DNA from: Symsagittifera roscoffensis
Taxonomy: Eukaryota > Xenacoelomorpha > Acoela > Convolutidae
Assembly (NCBI RefSeq): GCF_963678635.1
Contig: NW_026970664.1
Coordinates: forward strand, 47,001 to 111,000
Reading direction: 5' to 3'
Length of the DNA stretch: 64,000 nt
Below are positions 23,760-32,659 of the stretch, piece after piece. Position 1 is the stretch's first letter. Each line of letters begins with the position of its first letter. The notes beneath the pieces were generated by a model. It did no database searches, was not told where the DNA came from, and was given only the letters and a program-made list of their open reading frames with translations. The position numbers and the translations under genes are program-made.

Positions 23760-24743
23760 TCACGTACCCTCATAAGCGGCGTCCGGCAGTTCCATCTCCC
23801 TTGGGTCCAACAGTGTGTCCACCACCCTCAACTGTGCTGGAGTTGCCAACCTAATCCTGGCAATGCTGGTTCGATGCTTGGGAGGCTCCACCGCGAGTCC
23901 CGGAGGCCCCAGCGACTTGAGAGGCCTATAGTTGATGGGTCCCATGACCGATTTCGTGGGAATCCCAGTCAGATCCGCTGTTTCCATTATTTTCGCTCTT
24001 GAGAAATGCGTCTCGTGAGCCTTCAGCCAGTCCACGCACTGGTGTCTACCCAAGTCTTCGTGTGACACCCGGTCAAGACCCAAAGCTTCCGCCAGCTCTT
24101 GCCTGCACTCCAGATCTTCCAAGTCCAGCTCTTTCACCTTCTCCACATATTGCGACCTACTGGTCTCCGCTGGCCTCTCCAGTTTCTTTTTCTCCACCAC
24201 CACCACCGAGGATATTACCGAACCCTGCGGAGTTGATGACGTTGCCTCCTCGGCCTCCATGGGTGCGGCGCCTGGCAACCTGGTCCGGCTGCTCCTCGAG
24301 CTGTCTCTAGAATCGGCCGTCGCTCCCAGGCGACTGGACAAAGCTCTCGGGTTGAAGAAGGGTGGATTTGGGGGTGGTCCGAACGTGACTTGGGCCGTCT
24401 CTAGCAACTCTGCCTCCAACGCGCTTATGTGCCTTTGGAAGACATCATTTAACCACTCTACCCCCCTGGGCCTGTCAAAGTGAATCCCGTCTGAGGATGC
24501 ATCGTCGGGGAAAGCAGATCGCTCCATCTGCTCGGCTACGTCCAGTAGTCCAACGGGGAGGACGCTCCTTTGGTGTATCTGCCTGATTATTTTATTCAAG
24601 TTTTGCACCTTCGTGTTCATCTCCATCGCATGTTGAACCGCTTTCATGTTATAAGGAATGGTGCACACCGTGAGAATGGCAGGATCCATTTGAATCCGCA
24701 ATTCCTCAAGATTGCAGCTCATCTTGTCATGCAGCCTCGTCAC
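23760..24743 (-). CDS. ORF2 piece: end of SGNH-1 domain and linker
   Basis: 327 codons. Residues 83-90 read SSDGIHFD, the block V D-x-x-H of SGNH hydrolases, which completes the catalytic set with block I and block III in the preceding piece. Residues 121-200 form a Pro/Ser/Arg-rich linker. The C-terminal part (LPDAAYEGT) leads to an in-frame TGA at 23760, after which the frame continues into SGNH-2. The overlap of 4 bp with the upstream piece reflects one base lost from a G run. Confidence 0.55.
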   Translation of the reverse strand: MTRLHDKMSCNLEELRIQMDPAILTVCTIPYNMKAVQHAMEMNTKVQNLNKIIRQIHQRSVLPVGLLDVAEQMERSAFPDDASSDGIHFDRPRGVEWLNDVFQRHISALEAELLETAQVTFGPPPNPPFFNPRALSSRLGATADSRDSSRSSRTRLPGAAPMEAEEATSSTPQGSVISSVVVVEKKKLERPAETSRSQYVEKVKELDLEDLECRQELAEALGLDRVSHEDLGRHQCVDWLKAHETHFSRAKIMETADLTGIPTKSVMGPINYRPLKSLGPPGLAVEPPKHRTSIARIRLATPAQLRVVDTLLDPREMELPDAAYEGT

Positions 24744-25474
24744 CTTCCTTGCCTCCCCCTAGACACGTCATTCGTCCCGACCATCAGAGTTACCGTGTAA
24801 ACTCTTGCCATTCCTAGCATCTCAAGTGTTGCCAACATCTGTGGCGTCGCAGCTCCAGCGAAACTCAAGATCCCCGTTTGCCAATGGGATTGAATCCGGG
24901 TCAGCACCCGCAACAAGCTGTCCCCTATGATCAGGTGGACCGCCCCCTCAGGCACACGTGGCTGCGTGAGGTATTCCACCCAAGCCGCGTCATGGAAGCA
25001 ATCCCTCCTGTCTCTCTGTGCCGTGCTCCAATCCATCCGATTGTGCCTGTGGTATCTGCCTTCTGTATTCTTCTTGTAACTTGAGATCACCACACTCCTG
25101 ACAGGTTGCTCCCTCCACGTCGAGGCTAGCTCCACTCTTGCTGGACTCTCACGACTCCTTAGCTGTAGCCTCTCGCTCATTTCTTTCAGTCGTGACAAGC
25201 TACCGCTCACCTGACTACTACTCTGGGTTGAACTTGGGGTATATCCAGGCAGCGCGACGTCCATCAATGGGCGTATTGTTTGTGTCTCTAGGCCACGCAG
25301 GGAGGACGTTGATTCAGTTGGTATCCACACCTCCAACCCCTCATTCATATGCTCTTGAGCCGCGCGATCAAGGTTAAATCGTCCCCTCGATCTGGGAGCT
25401 TTGTCCACCTCCATACGCGACTCTGGCCTTGAGCCGGTAACCATCCGCTCTTTGAACCTAGCCCATTTCTGCAT
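24740..25474 (-). CDS. ORF2 piece: start of SGNH-1 hydrolase domain
   Basis: 244 codons. Residues 180-190 read HLIIGDSLLRV, block I with the nucleophile Ser; FAGA at 205-208 gives block II Gly; VGTNDVSRG at 232-240 gives block III with the Asn. With D-x-x-H in the next piece this is a complete SGNH/GDSL set, predicting a serine esterase or lipase-like fold. SGNH esterase domains are known in ORF1 proteins of CR1/L2-type LINEs. Finding one in an LTR element is less usual. The N-terminal 150 residues are polar and unrecognised. The break at 24740 is a frameshift. Confidence 0.6.
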   Translation of the reverse strand: MQKWARFKERMVTGSRPESRMEVDKAPRSRGRFNLDRAAQEHMNEGLEVWIPTESTSSLRGLETQTIRPLMDVALPGYTPSSTQSSSQVSGSLSRLKEMSERLQLRSRESPARVELASTWREQPVRSVVISSYKKNTEGRYHRHNRMDWSTAQRDRRDCFHDAAWVEYLTQPRVPEGAVHLIIGDSLLRVLTRIQSHWQTGILSFAGAATPQMLATLEMLGMARVYTVTLMVGTNDVSRGRQGR

Positions 25475-25552
25475 GTCAAGCTCGCGTTGTCGTTGCTGGA
25501 TCCTCTCAAGCTCCGAATTCAGCTGCTCACAATTCGTGGCATTCTCTCGTAC

Positions 25553-26143
25553 TCATTGTTCTTGTAGATGCTCAACTTTCAACATATCCAGTTCCCTCCG
25601 CGCTTGGTCCTTCTCGACGACCGCTTGATCCCTCTCAAGTTTCGCCTGATCTCTCTCAAGCTTCGCTTGATCCCGGTCGAGGTTCGCCTTGTTCCTCTCC
25701 CGATGAGTCCTCTCAAGCTCTCTCTTCATGATACTGAGGTCCGGATACGCTTCCCCCGTTTGTTGCGCTCGCGACATCGATGGCATCTTACTCGTGCTCT
25801 GGCCTGTAGATCTGGCTGATGGTCTGATCGGTAGTGGGAACTCCCCTGCGCCATACTCGGTATTGTTGCTCAAGCCAGGGTTCCTTGCCAAGTCGAATCC
25901 CCTTATTCCTCCATCCACATTCCAGGACAGCCATCTGGTTTGCTCTTGGTTGGATATTCCATCGGTAGTGTAGCCGACCATCAAAACTGCTTCTGTTGCA
26001 GACTCCTGGCATTCGCCCTGTTCCTCCAACTGGAGGATGGCATTCAGCATCACCGCCATTCTCTCATCCACTTGAGTGTAATCCAGGTCCCTCAGGCGTC
26101 TATACAACTCATCAAGTGTGGGCCTTTTCAGAGCCGATGGCAT
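25553..26143 (-). CDS. ORF2 N terminus with coiled coil, element A
   Basis: 196 codons from a true ATG at 26143, the likely ORF2 start. Residues 1-60 are helical (DELYRRLRDLD). Residues 140-196 form a highly charged coiled coil with repeated RDQAKLE units. The frame ends at one TGA (25553-25555), beyond which the same frame continues the coiled coil to the SGNH piece at 25474. The coiled coil suggests multimerisation, as in LINE ORF1 proteins. Function is inferred. Confidence 0.55.
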   Translation of the reverse strand: MPSALKRPTLDELYRRLRDLDYTQVDERMAVMLNAILQLEEQGECQESATEAVLMVGYTTDGISNQEQTRWLSWNVDGGIRGFDLARNPGLSNNTEYGAGEFPLPIRPSARSTGQSTSKMPSMSRAQQTGEAYPDLSIMKRELERTHRERNKANLDRDQAKLERDQAKLERDQAVVEKDQARRELDMLKVEHLQEQ

Positions 26144-26825
26144 GGACTTTCAGAATCGATCTGCCATTTCTGTAACTTCCAGGTGATCTTGAGTATTAGC
26201 AACTTGAGTTTTACCTGAGCAACTTGAGTTTTACCTTAGCAACTTGAGTATTAACTTAGCAACTTGAGTATTAACTTCTTGAAGCGTTGTTCAACTTGCG
26301 TGTTGGTTCAAGGACTTCCTTTCTTTCAATTGAGTGTAGTTGGGTAGTCAATTTAGACTTTACCAAATCAATCTGAAAATAACACCCGATTTTTAGACTA
26401 ACAGGCTACGTTCCTAACCTAAAATCCCCTTTGCCACTATAGTTAAAACCCTTTCCTTTTCCTCCTACTAAAACTGAGTATAGTTGGGTAGTTGAGTATA
26501 CTATAGTTGAGTATAGTTGGGTAGTCAACTTGACTTTACCAAATCAATCTGAAAACAAAACTTGATCTTTAGACTTAGATGCTATGTTCCTAACCTAAAC
26601 CCCCCCATTATTATAGTTAAAATCTTATCTTTTGTTCTACTAAAATAGTTCAATTGGAAATTTTCTAAAAACCTGCAGATTCATTTTATGTTTTAGCACC
26701 ATCAATCATTTAAAATTTTAATTGTCATGCCAATCACCTTTAAGATCATTTTACCTGTTTTGTACCCCCACACCTAACTCGAGATTCTCCCCTCATACCC
26801 AACTCGAGACCCCCGTGTACCCGAC
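26144..26825 (-). other. Inter-ORF region of element A with short repeats
   Basis: Non-coding gap between the macro-like domain and ORF2. It contains four copies of a 20-bp unit (AGCAACTTGAGTWTTAMCTK, 26201-26280) and two copies of a block of about 130 bp (about 26330-26460 and 26510-26640, sharing TTTACCAAATCAATCTGAAAA and GTTCCTAACCTAAA). The repeats lie just upstream of the ORF2 start at 26143, where a promoter, splice or reinitiation signal for ORF2 would be. This role is inference. Confidence 0.45.
26196..26280. repeat. 20-bp tandem repeat (4 copies)
   Basis: Four consecutive copies of a 20-bp unit beginning AGCAACTTGAG, differing at two or three positions. Each contains the hexamer CTTGAG that is over-represented across element A. 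A further CTTGAG lies just outside. Confidence 0.7.
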
Positions 26826-27580
26826 TCAGTCGATGCTCAGGTAGTATTTCTTATGAAGATGTACCATTATCTCAGTTTCTGCGAAGACCACGTGCAGGAT
26901 AGCGTACAATTCCCTTGGGCTCAATTTGCCCCTGATTGGGTCATACACCGGCATTGAGACCTCCGTTATCCCTCTTGCAATCATGTAGTCTTGTTAGTGC
27001 CAACATCACGTGTTCGGGATCGATCTTGTTCCTGTCATTGACCCTCGTCATTAGGAAGCACAGGTATTTGCCCGGGACTTGTGCTACTGATGGTGGAAGC
27101 GCAGCCATTTCTCCCAGCCCCGGTCTCTGTCTAAACAGGAACTCCACATTCTGGTACTCTCTCTTGAAGTTAGCCTCCAGTCTTGATTTGAAACTTATGT
27201 CCGCCGTGATACGGATTGCGCTAGTCCTGTCTGACAGAATGAAGTCACTATCCGTTATCAGGATATTTTCCGAGTATTCGTTTGGTATTTCAAACTTCGT
27301 TTTGAAATTGCGTCTTATGGTTGGCTCGGCCTCCTCCCCATCCAGTTTCAGTCCGCTCGTTTCTCTCACTTCCCTGAGTTTCTTTATCATTAAATTTTCG
27401 GTGTGGGTAAGTCCTACCCCCACTCCCCGTACAAAAATAATTTTCGACGTCCCGTTGTCTCGTGTTCTATGCTCAATTATCATGTTGTATCCATCCAGGC
27501 GAACTATCCACCTCCCAATGTAACTTTGGTTCATTGAGTACGTTTTCAGCCAGCTTAGTGCCCTGTTGTCGATTCGCAGC
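26826..27580 (-). pseudogene. RNase H tail and TARG1-like macro domain, element A pol
   Basis: The open frame 27534-26941 starts with the RNase H tail (YIGRWIVRLDGYNMIIEH). From residue about 87 it follows the layout of TARG1/OARD1-type macro domains: SAIRITADISFKSRLEANFK, then EFLFRQRPGLGEMAAL, KYLCFLMTR, then a frameshift near 26990 into GITEVSMPVYDP and a closing ETEIMVHLHKKYYL, stop at 26826. In TARG1 the GCGLD loop binds ADP-ribose and supplies the catalytic Asp. Here it is YDPIRGKL, and the catalytic Lys position is Arg. It may bind a ligand or be structural, but hydrolase chemistry is unlikely. By-eye assignment. Confidence 0.5.
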
Positions 27581-27596
27581 TTGAATGGCTCGCTGC

Positions 27597-30500
27597 CTAG
27601 GTATGCTCTATATTCTCGACAAAGAAAACCACCGCGAACATCTCCGCTTTCGGTGCCCCGTACTTCATTTCCGTGTCACTTAGGACTTTGCTCCCGTACG
27701 CTACTGGTCTCAAGACTTTTTTCCCGTTCCACTCTTGTTCCTGATGGAGAATTCCAGAAATCGCTACTACCGTATACAGCACGTACATCCCTTTCTCTGT
27801 TGGCATCCCTAATACTGGTGCCTCGCACAATTCTTTTTTTATTCTCTGGAATGACTCTTCTGCTGCGTTGTTCCACGTGAACTTCTTGCCCTTGCTTCTC
27901 ATTAACTGTTTCATTGGGTAAACCTTGTCTGCATAGCCTTTGATGAATTCTCTTTGATGATAGTTTGCAAAACCCAGGAAGCTCATCAATTGGTGTTTCG
28001 TTTTTGGCGATTTCCAAGTTAGAACTGCTTCTACTGCGTCTGGATCTGGTCTGATGCCGTGTCTGTCCATCATCCTGCCCAAGTATGTTATCGAATCCTT
28101 GAGTATCTCACACTTTGATGGTTTGCACTTTAGCCCCGACCTCTTCATACACACAAATACTTCGTCAAGTCTCTCAATGTGGTCTTCCAGTGTGGGTGTC
28201 GCTATTACCACCTCATCCACATAGCACATTACCAGATTGCCGTACTTCTTCGTCACGCCTATCAGCGCGTGTGCCATCAACCGCTGAAATGTGGCAGTGG
28301 CATTGCAAAGACCAAACGGCATCCGTTTCCATTGAAACAGACCCAACTCGCAGGCAAACCCTGTCTTGTCACTGCCCTGCTTCCTGAGTGGTACCTGCCA
28401 AAAGGCCGAACCTAAATCAAGAGTCGTAAAAAATTTTGCATCACCTAACTTCGAGAGGCTCTCATCAATCCTAGGTATGGGGTAGGCATCCTTCACCATT
28501 ACGGAGTTCAGGCATCGAAAGTCACAACAAAACCTCAAATGATCGCCTTTCTTTTTGGCCATCACTACTCCACACGCCCACGGTGATTTGGATGGTTCTA
28601 TCATATCATACTCTAGTAGCGTTTCAATCTCTTTTCTACTCGCATCCGATTTGTGTGGGGTCATGCGCCTCGCCCCCTCCCTGTGCGGTATTGCGTTTTC
28701 CTCAAGTTCTATTTCATGATCAACAAAATTACAACACCCGATGTCTGCCTTATGTCTTGAAAAAACCTCCTCGTTCCGTTCTAGTACGTTCTTGATGGCT
28801 TCGAGCTGTTCGTCCGTTAACTTGCCTCTTAAATGTTCAATTTCCGGTAGAACCGGTTTATTACTCTGCATTTCATCTAGTGTGGGCCGTTCCGGGAAAT
28901 TCGAACAGCTCGATAGCCCATCGTCTGTCTCTGAGTTAAGTGACTTCACAAGACCTGATGAACCTTTTATTTTCTTCAATCGTCTCAAGATACAAATTTT
29001 GTCCCTATGATTGGGACAATCAACAACTTCATTTTGTTTATGGTTTTCAGTCATTTCATATCGAGTTTTTACGGGTAAAGCATATCCCAGTTTCCTCCCC
29101 CTCTGTATCGTGATTGGTATGTCAAGGTTATTCAACAAGACACTCACGCAGAGACCGCTCTTCGTTTTCGAGAAGGATCTTCCTAAAACAGCAGCACTTT
29201 GACTATTTGGATTTGGGACTATGCATACCTGCTTGTTGTCACTTAGTTCATTGTAATTTTTCATTCGTAAGCTTACGATCGCCGCTTCGTTCGCCTTTAG
29301 CCTCACTCTCCTACTCAAGAATACCGGTGCTTTGGTCTCATTTGCCATTATGAAATTTACCGGTTTGATTGCGTACCTCCTATCCGGGTTCCGTATCCTG
29401 AACATTGCGTTGTTTAGATCAATCGCTACATCAAAGTTCCTGATGATGTTTCTGCCTAAAATGAATTGGTCAGACTCATCTAGGTTTTCTACCACAAGAA
29501 AGCTCATCCACAGGTTGCGTTTCCCCAGATTCAGGGCTATTATCGGCGTTCTGCCCAACACCCGCAGCGCCCCTTTGTTTGCAGCTGACAACCGTATTCT
29601 TGAATCTAACAAATCACTTTTGTTGAAGCCCATTCGTTCCCAAGTTTCGATTGGTATGACACTCAAGACCGCTCCCGTATCAAGTAACCCACGTAACTGA
29701 GTCTTCTTGCCACTTATGTCGAGCACATGTGCTGTCACATCTGCCTCTGTCCCGATGTGCATTGCATCTTCCTCAAGCATGGCGCAGTGTCCAATCCATC
29801 TCACTTTCAATTCTTCTTTTCCCACGTAGATTTGCCCTATTAGATGTTCATCACATGTTATCATTGTTTTCGTATAGATGTTGATCCCATCTATATTTAG
29901 CATCACCTCATGTGGACCATAAGCTTCTGTGTACCTGTTATCAACTCGGACTGACTTGCTGCCCCCTCTCGTGAGTAGTGCCCTCAATGCTCTAGAAGTC
30001 GTTTGTGGGCTTATACAACTCAAGTAATCTGCGTACACATCAATGTGCATTATTGTCTGGTCACTTGGTTCGCTCAAGTTTCTCGTTACCTCATGGCCGC
30101 CTACAGTGATTATTGACATTATTCTTGCCCCGATCTTTGTTATACCGAGTGGCTTCCCCGTCACCATCTTTACAGTGTTGCAGTTTCCATTTTTTGTGGA
30201 CCCCGCTTTAGCCTCTGGTGTTGACTTCGAGCCAGCTAATGCCTCATTGAATTTCTGTCTATCGATCTCCTGTTTTAGTCGTTGTTCTATTTCTTTCGCC
30301 GCCAGGTCCTGTTTCACTTTATTGATAGCTTCCGCTGTCGCCTTCTCATAATTTATCTCTAGGGCGTTCCTGGCCGTGGCCACTGTTGCACTATTAACTT
30401 GCGTTACAGCTTTCACTGTTCTCGTCGGCAGTTCCGCGCTTGGTGTTTCTAGATTTTTCGTTTCAAATTCACCTTGTCTATATCTCTGGTTCTGTACCGC

Positions 30501-30962
30501 TGCTAATGCCAACTTGTGTTTTGGATGACTCTGATTCTTGACCGCCTCCCAGAACAACGGACAGTCCATCCTGAAGTGCCCCTCTTGGTTGCAGAAGAAG
30601 CATCTTGCACCTATTTTGATGATCAAGCCACCATAGAACTCGTGTTCCTCCATCTGGCTCATATCTTCCTCATCGGGTGCATATCCCAAACTCTTCTCGC
30701 CCTGCTTGTATGTCGTGCAATCCGCCACATGATGGTCAGCTGGCCCGCAGTTCGCGCATGATCTGCGTTTATCCATGTCATCTCTGGGCTTGTACCATGA
30801 CGACCTTTGTGGCTGACTCCCCCCTTGCGTATTCCTGTTGTCTGAGTACGAGTATTTCTTGGGTTTCATTAGCATGTACTCTCTTGACTTCTGCCTCATC
30901 TCTTCTGGAGTTGGTGCACTGTCTTTCGACAATGTATAGTATGTTGCTAACATCGTTCTCAA
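27597..30962 (-). CDS. Element A gag-pol piece: zinc knuckles, protease, RT, RNase H
   Basis: 1,121 open codons. Two CX2CX4HX4C knuckles at residues 69-82 and 121-134; protease LLDTGAVLSVIP with D428-T-G; RT with LDLGSAFWQ (D849), FGLCNA and YVDE at 914-917. Metaviridae RTs have YVDD here, so the last catalytic Asp is Glu. RNase H lacks its TDAS motif: the frame reads MYVLYTVVAISGIL, as if three codons were lost. Its Glu motif KAEMFAVV is present. A frameshift near 27600 ends the piece and RNase H resumes in 27534-26941. The first residue is not a true start; the frame continues gag from 30974 by frameshift. A Ty3/gypsy polyprotein, inactive in this copy. Confidence 0.85.
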   Translation of the reverse strand: MRTMLATYYTLSKDSAPTPEEMRQKSREYMLMKPKKYSYSDNRNTQGGSQPQRSSWYKPRDDMDKRRSCANCGPADHHVADCTTYKQGEKSLGYAPDEEDMSQMEEHEFYGGLIIKIGARCFFCNQEGHFRMDCPLFWEAVKNQSHPKHKLALAAVQNQRYRQGEFETKNLETPSAELPTRTVKAVTQVNSATVATARNALEINYEKATAEAINKVKQDLAAKEIEQRLKQEIDRQKFNEALAGSKSTPEAKAGSTKNGNCNTVKMVTGKPLGITKIGARIMSIITVGGHEVTRNLSEPSDQTIMHIDVYADYLSCISPQTTSRALRALLTRGGSKSVRVDNRYTEAYGPHEVMLNIDGINIYTKTMITCDEHLIGQIYVGKEELKVRWIGHCAMLEEDAMHIGTEADVTAHVLDISGKKTQLRGLLDTGAVLSVIPIETWERMGFNKSDLLDSRIRLSAANKGALRVLGRTPIIALNLGKRNLWMSFLVVENLDESDQFILGRNIIRNFDVAIDLNNAMFRIRNPDRRYAIKPVNFIMANETKAPVFLSRRVRLKANEAAIVSLRMKNYNELSDNKQVCIVPNPNSQSAAVLGRSFSKTKSGLCVSVLLNNLDIPITIQRGRKLGYALPVKTRYEMTENHKQNEVVDCPNHRDKICILRRLKKIKGSSGLVKSLNSETDDGLSSCSNFPERPTLDEMQSNKPVLPEIEHLRGKLTDEQLEAIKNVLERNEEVFSRHKADIGCCNFVDHEIELEENAIPHREGARRMTPHKSDASRKEIETLLEYDMIEPSKSPWACGVVMAKKKGDHLRFCCDFRCLNSVMVKDAYPIPRIDESLSKLGDAKFFTTLDLGSAFWQVPLRKQGSDKTGFACELGLFQWKRMPFGLCNATATFQRLMAHALIGVTKKYGNLVMCYVDEVVIATPTLEDHIERLDEVFVCMKRSGLKCKPSKCEILKDSITYLGRMMDRHGIRPDPDAVEAVLTWKSPKTKHQLMSFLGFANYHQREFIKGYADKVYPMKQLMRSKGKKFTWNNAAEESFQRIKKELCEAPVLGMPTEKGMYVLYTVVAISGILHQEQEWNGKKVLRPVAYGSKVLSDTEMKYGAPKAEMFAVVFFVENIEHT

Positions 30963-30973
30963 GTCATCACTCT

Positions 30974-31306
30974 TTACCCCATCAATGTACTTTGAGGCGA
31001 TGCTGAAGTTCCTTCTATTGGTAGATTCTTCCGGGTCACTCTCAAGCTCTCAAGATCATCTAGGAACCTGTCTATCGATTCATCGTCCCTTTGCCTTCTC
31101 TTTTCAAATCGCATCATCGCTTGATGACCCTTCATGCCTGACCCGAATCGATTTAACGATTTTTCGAAGATTGTGACCGCTGTATCGCATTCCTCTTCCT
31201 TCTTCGCAACCACGCATTTCAATGCCGTGCCTTCCAGGTTGCTCAGTATCGTTGTGCATGCTTGCCTCTCATCGTTCAAGTTGTCTTGTTCCAAGTGCAA
31301 CCTCAT
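30974..31306 (-). CDS. gag capsid-like piece, element A
   Basis: 110 codons containing FEKRRQRDDESIDRFLDDLES, the form of a retrotransposon gag domain (an F.-R.Q...E.....L..L pattern), preceded by the helical DNLNDERQACTTILSNLEG. It stops at 30974 and pol resumes 12 bp on in another frame, so a small indel separates them. It would form the capsid core of the particle. Confidence 0.6.
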   Translation of the reverse strand: MRLHLEQDNLNDERQACTTILSNLEGTALKCVVAKKEEECDTAVTIFEKSLNRFGSGMKGHQAMMRFEKRRQRDDESIDRFLDDLESLRVTRKNLPIEGTSASPQSTLMG

Positions 31307-31340
31307 GACTTCTACTCAAGTGTCAATGCAACCGTCTGAA

Positions 31341-31781
31341 TCATCTTTGAATTCTTTTGGTTTCTTGAAAGTTTTCCTGGATTTGTTGCTTCCTCTGTCC
31401 CTCGAGTCGGTGTTCCTTGTGGCGAAGGCTTCTAGAGTCCGGTTCATCATTTCCCAGGTGCTTGCCCATGTCATGGCATCCGGTCCCACGTTGTTGTGAG
31501 TCGTGGAGTCCCCTGGACCACTGGTTGTGTTCGCTGTTCCACTTTTCATAATCGCCTTGGCCCCCCGGTGCCGTACTCGCAGCCTCCCGGGGCACTGGTA
31601 ACGGCGTTGACTGTCGTTTGTTCCTCTGTGGTTCCACGAAGTCAACTCTATTATCTTGTAACCGCTCCGCCGCTGGCCTGTCTTGTGGCGTTGAATTCCT
31701 CAATATGGCGTCTAACTTTGTATGTATTGCACTTGAGCTCTCAGCCTGGTCCCTACTCATCGTATCCGTTCTCGTTTCCAA
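31341..31781 (-). CDS. gag linker piece, element A
   Basis: 146 codons, polar, with Asp/Arg/Gln-rich and Pro-rich parts. It follows the N-terminal gag piece after a TAG near 31787 and one frame change. It leads to the capsid piece at 31306 through another break near 31310-31340. No domain. Confidence 0.4.
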   Translation of the reverse strand: METRTDTMSRDQAESSSAIHTKLDAILRNSTPQDRPAAERLQDNRVDFVEPQRNKRQSTPLPVPREAASTAPGGQGDYEKWNSEHNQWSRGLHDSQQRGTGCHDMGKHLGNDEPDSRSLRHKEHRLEGQRKQQIQENFQETKRIQR

Positions 31782-31786
31782 ACTCC

Positions 31787-32659
31787 CTACTGGCTATTCT
31801 TTGCGTCATATCGCTGCTTCATTTCTCGCATGTCTTTTCTGATGTTCTTGTCTCGCTCTTCATCAGTGGTGTCTATTTTGTCCGACATCTGCTGAAGCTT
31901 TTCCTCTGTTGCTCTCGCTAGATGGAAATAGCTGTCCAGGTATTCATGTTTGTTGTTTCTTATTTCCTTCCTTATCACATCTCTATCCTCTTCGCTGTGC
32001 TTCAGTTTCTCGTCTATCTGATCTAGCTTCGCCATCAAATCACCTAGCTCAAGAGTAGCTGTTCCTTGGTCCGTTGTTGTCCTGTTGTCGGGACAGGTTG
32101 TCCTGTTGTTGGTCGCTGTTCCCGGTCTGATCTGATCTTCGTTTTGGTCGGTGTCTATCGTTCTCGTGGAAACTGTTCCGAATATTTTGCCTTTCTCGGC
32201 TTTCGTCTCTTCCACTGCTGCGTCTCTCGATTTCATTCCGACCATTATCGCCAATCTTTCAGTGAAAGACGTTCTTTTTGCTTGAGACTCGTCCTTCACC
32301 ATTTCTGGCGTGTTGCCTGTTGTGTCTTCCACGTTGTCTATCGGTGAGAACTCTATGGGCTTCGGATTAGGTTCTTCCGCAGTGGGCATCGGAGTTGACT
32401 CTGTCGTTTTCTTTCCCACCTCATCCACACTTTGATCCGGTGTCTCTAGTTCAATCTCGATGGTGGGTTTTGCTTGTTTCCCTTCCGTGCTTTCTTTTGC
32501 TCTGTTCTCTGTATTACTCCTTGTGTTGACCATACTAACTGAAAAGTTCTTCTTTGTTACCTTTGGACCCATTGATGTCGTTTTACGTAGCGACGAGTTA
32601 TACTTTGTCTTCGCTTCGGTAGATCTTTTTTCAGCCCCCGGTACCCTGCTCCGCCTCAT
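31787..32659 (-). CDS. gag N terminus of element A, 3' copy
   Basis: 290 codons from a true ATG at 32659 (MRRSRVPGAEK). Acidic/Lys-rich and low complexity up to about residue 190, then a helical heptad-like part (LDQIDEKLKHSEEDRD) that suggests a coiled coil. It is the copy connected to the rest of gag and is probably the real start. The same segment recurs 1,261 bp upstream at 33833-32835. Role: membrane or assembly part of Gag, inferred from position. Confidence 0.55.
   Translation of the reverse strand: MRRSRVPGAEKRSTEAKTKYNSSLRKTTSMGPKVTKKNFSVSMVNTRSNTENRAKESTEGKQAKPTIEIELETPDQSVDEVGKKTTESTPMPTAEEPNPKPIEFSPIDNVEDTTGNTPEMVKDESQAKRTSFTERLAIMVGMKSRDAAVEETKAEKGKIFGTVSTRTIDTDQNEDQIRPGTATNNRTTCPDNRTTTDQGTATLELGDLMAKLDQIDEKLKHSEEDRDVIRKEIRNNKHEYLDSYFHLARATEEKLQQMSDKIDTTDEERDKNIRKDMREMKQRYDAKNSQ

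Larger units (their letters stand above)
20236..26143 (-). pseudogene. Element A ORF2: coiled coil, SGNH hydrolase and SGNH-like domains, broken
   Basis: One ancestral frame of nearly 1,970 codons starting at ATG 26143. Breaks that I can place: an in-frame TGA at about 25555, a G-run frameshift at about 24755, in-frame stops at 23760 and about 23090, a 352-bp tandem duplication, and frame changes near 22.5, 22.3, 21.85, 21.47 and 21.13 kb. Order: N-terminal domain, coiled coil, SGNH-1, linker, SGNH-2 (twice), then about 900 codons without a recognised domain ending at a TAA near 20236. It follows pol after a gap of about 0.7 kb, so it is a separate gene of the element. Confidence 0.6.
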
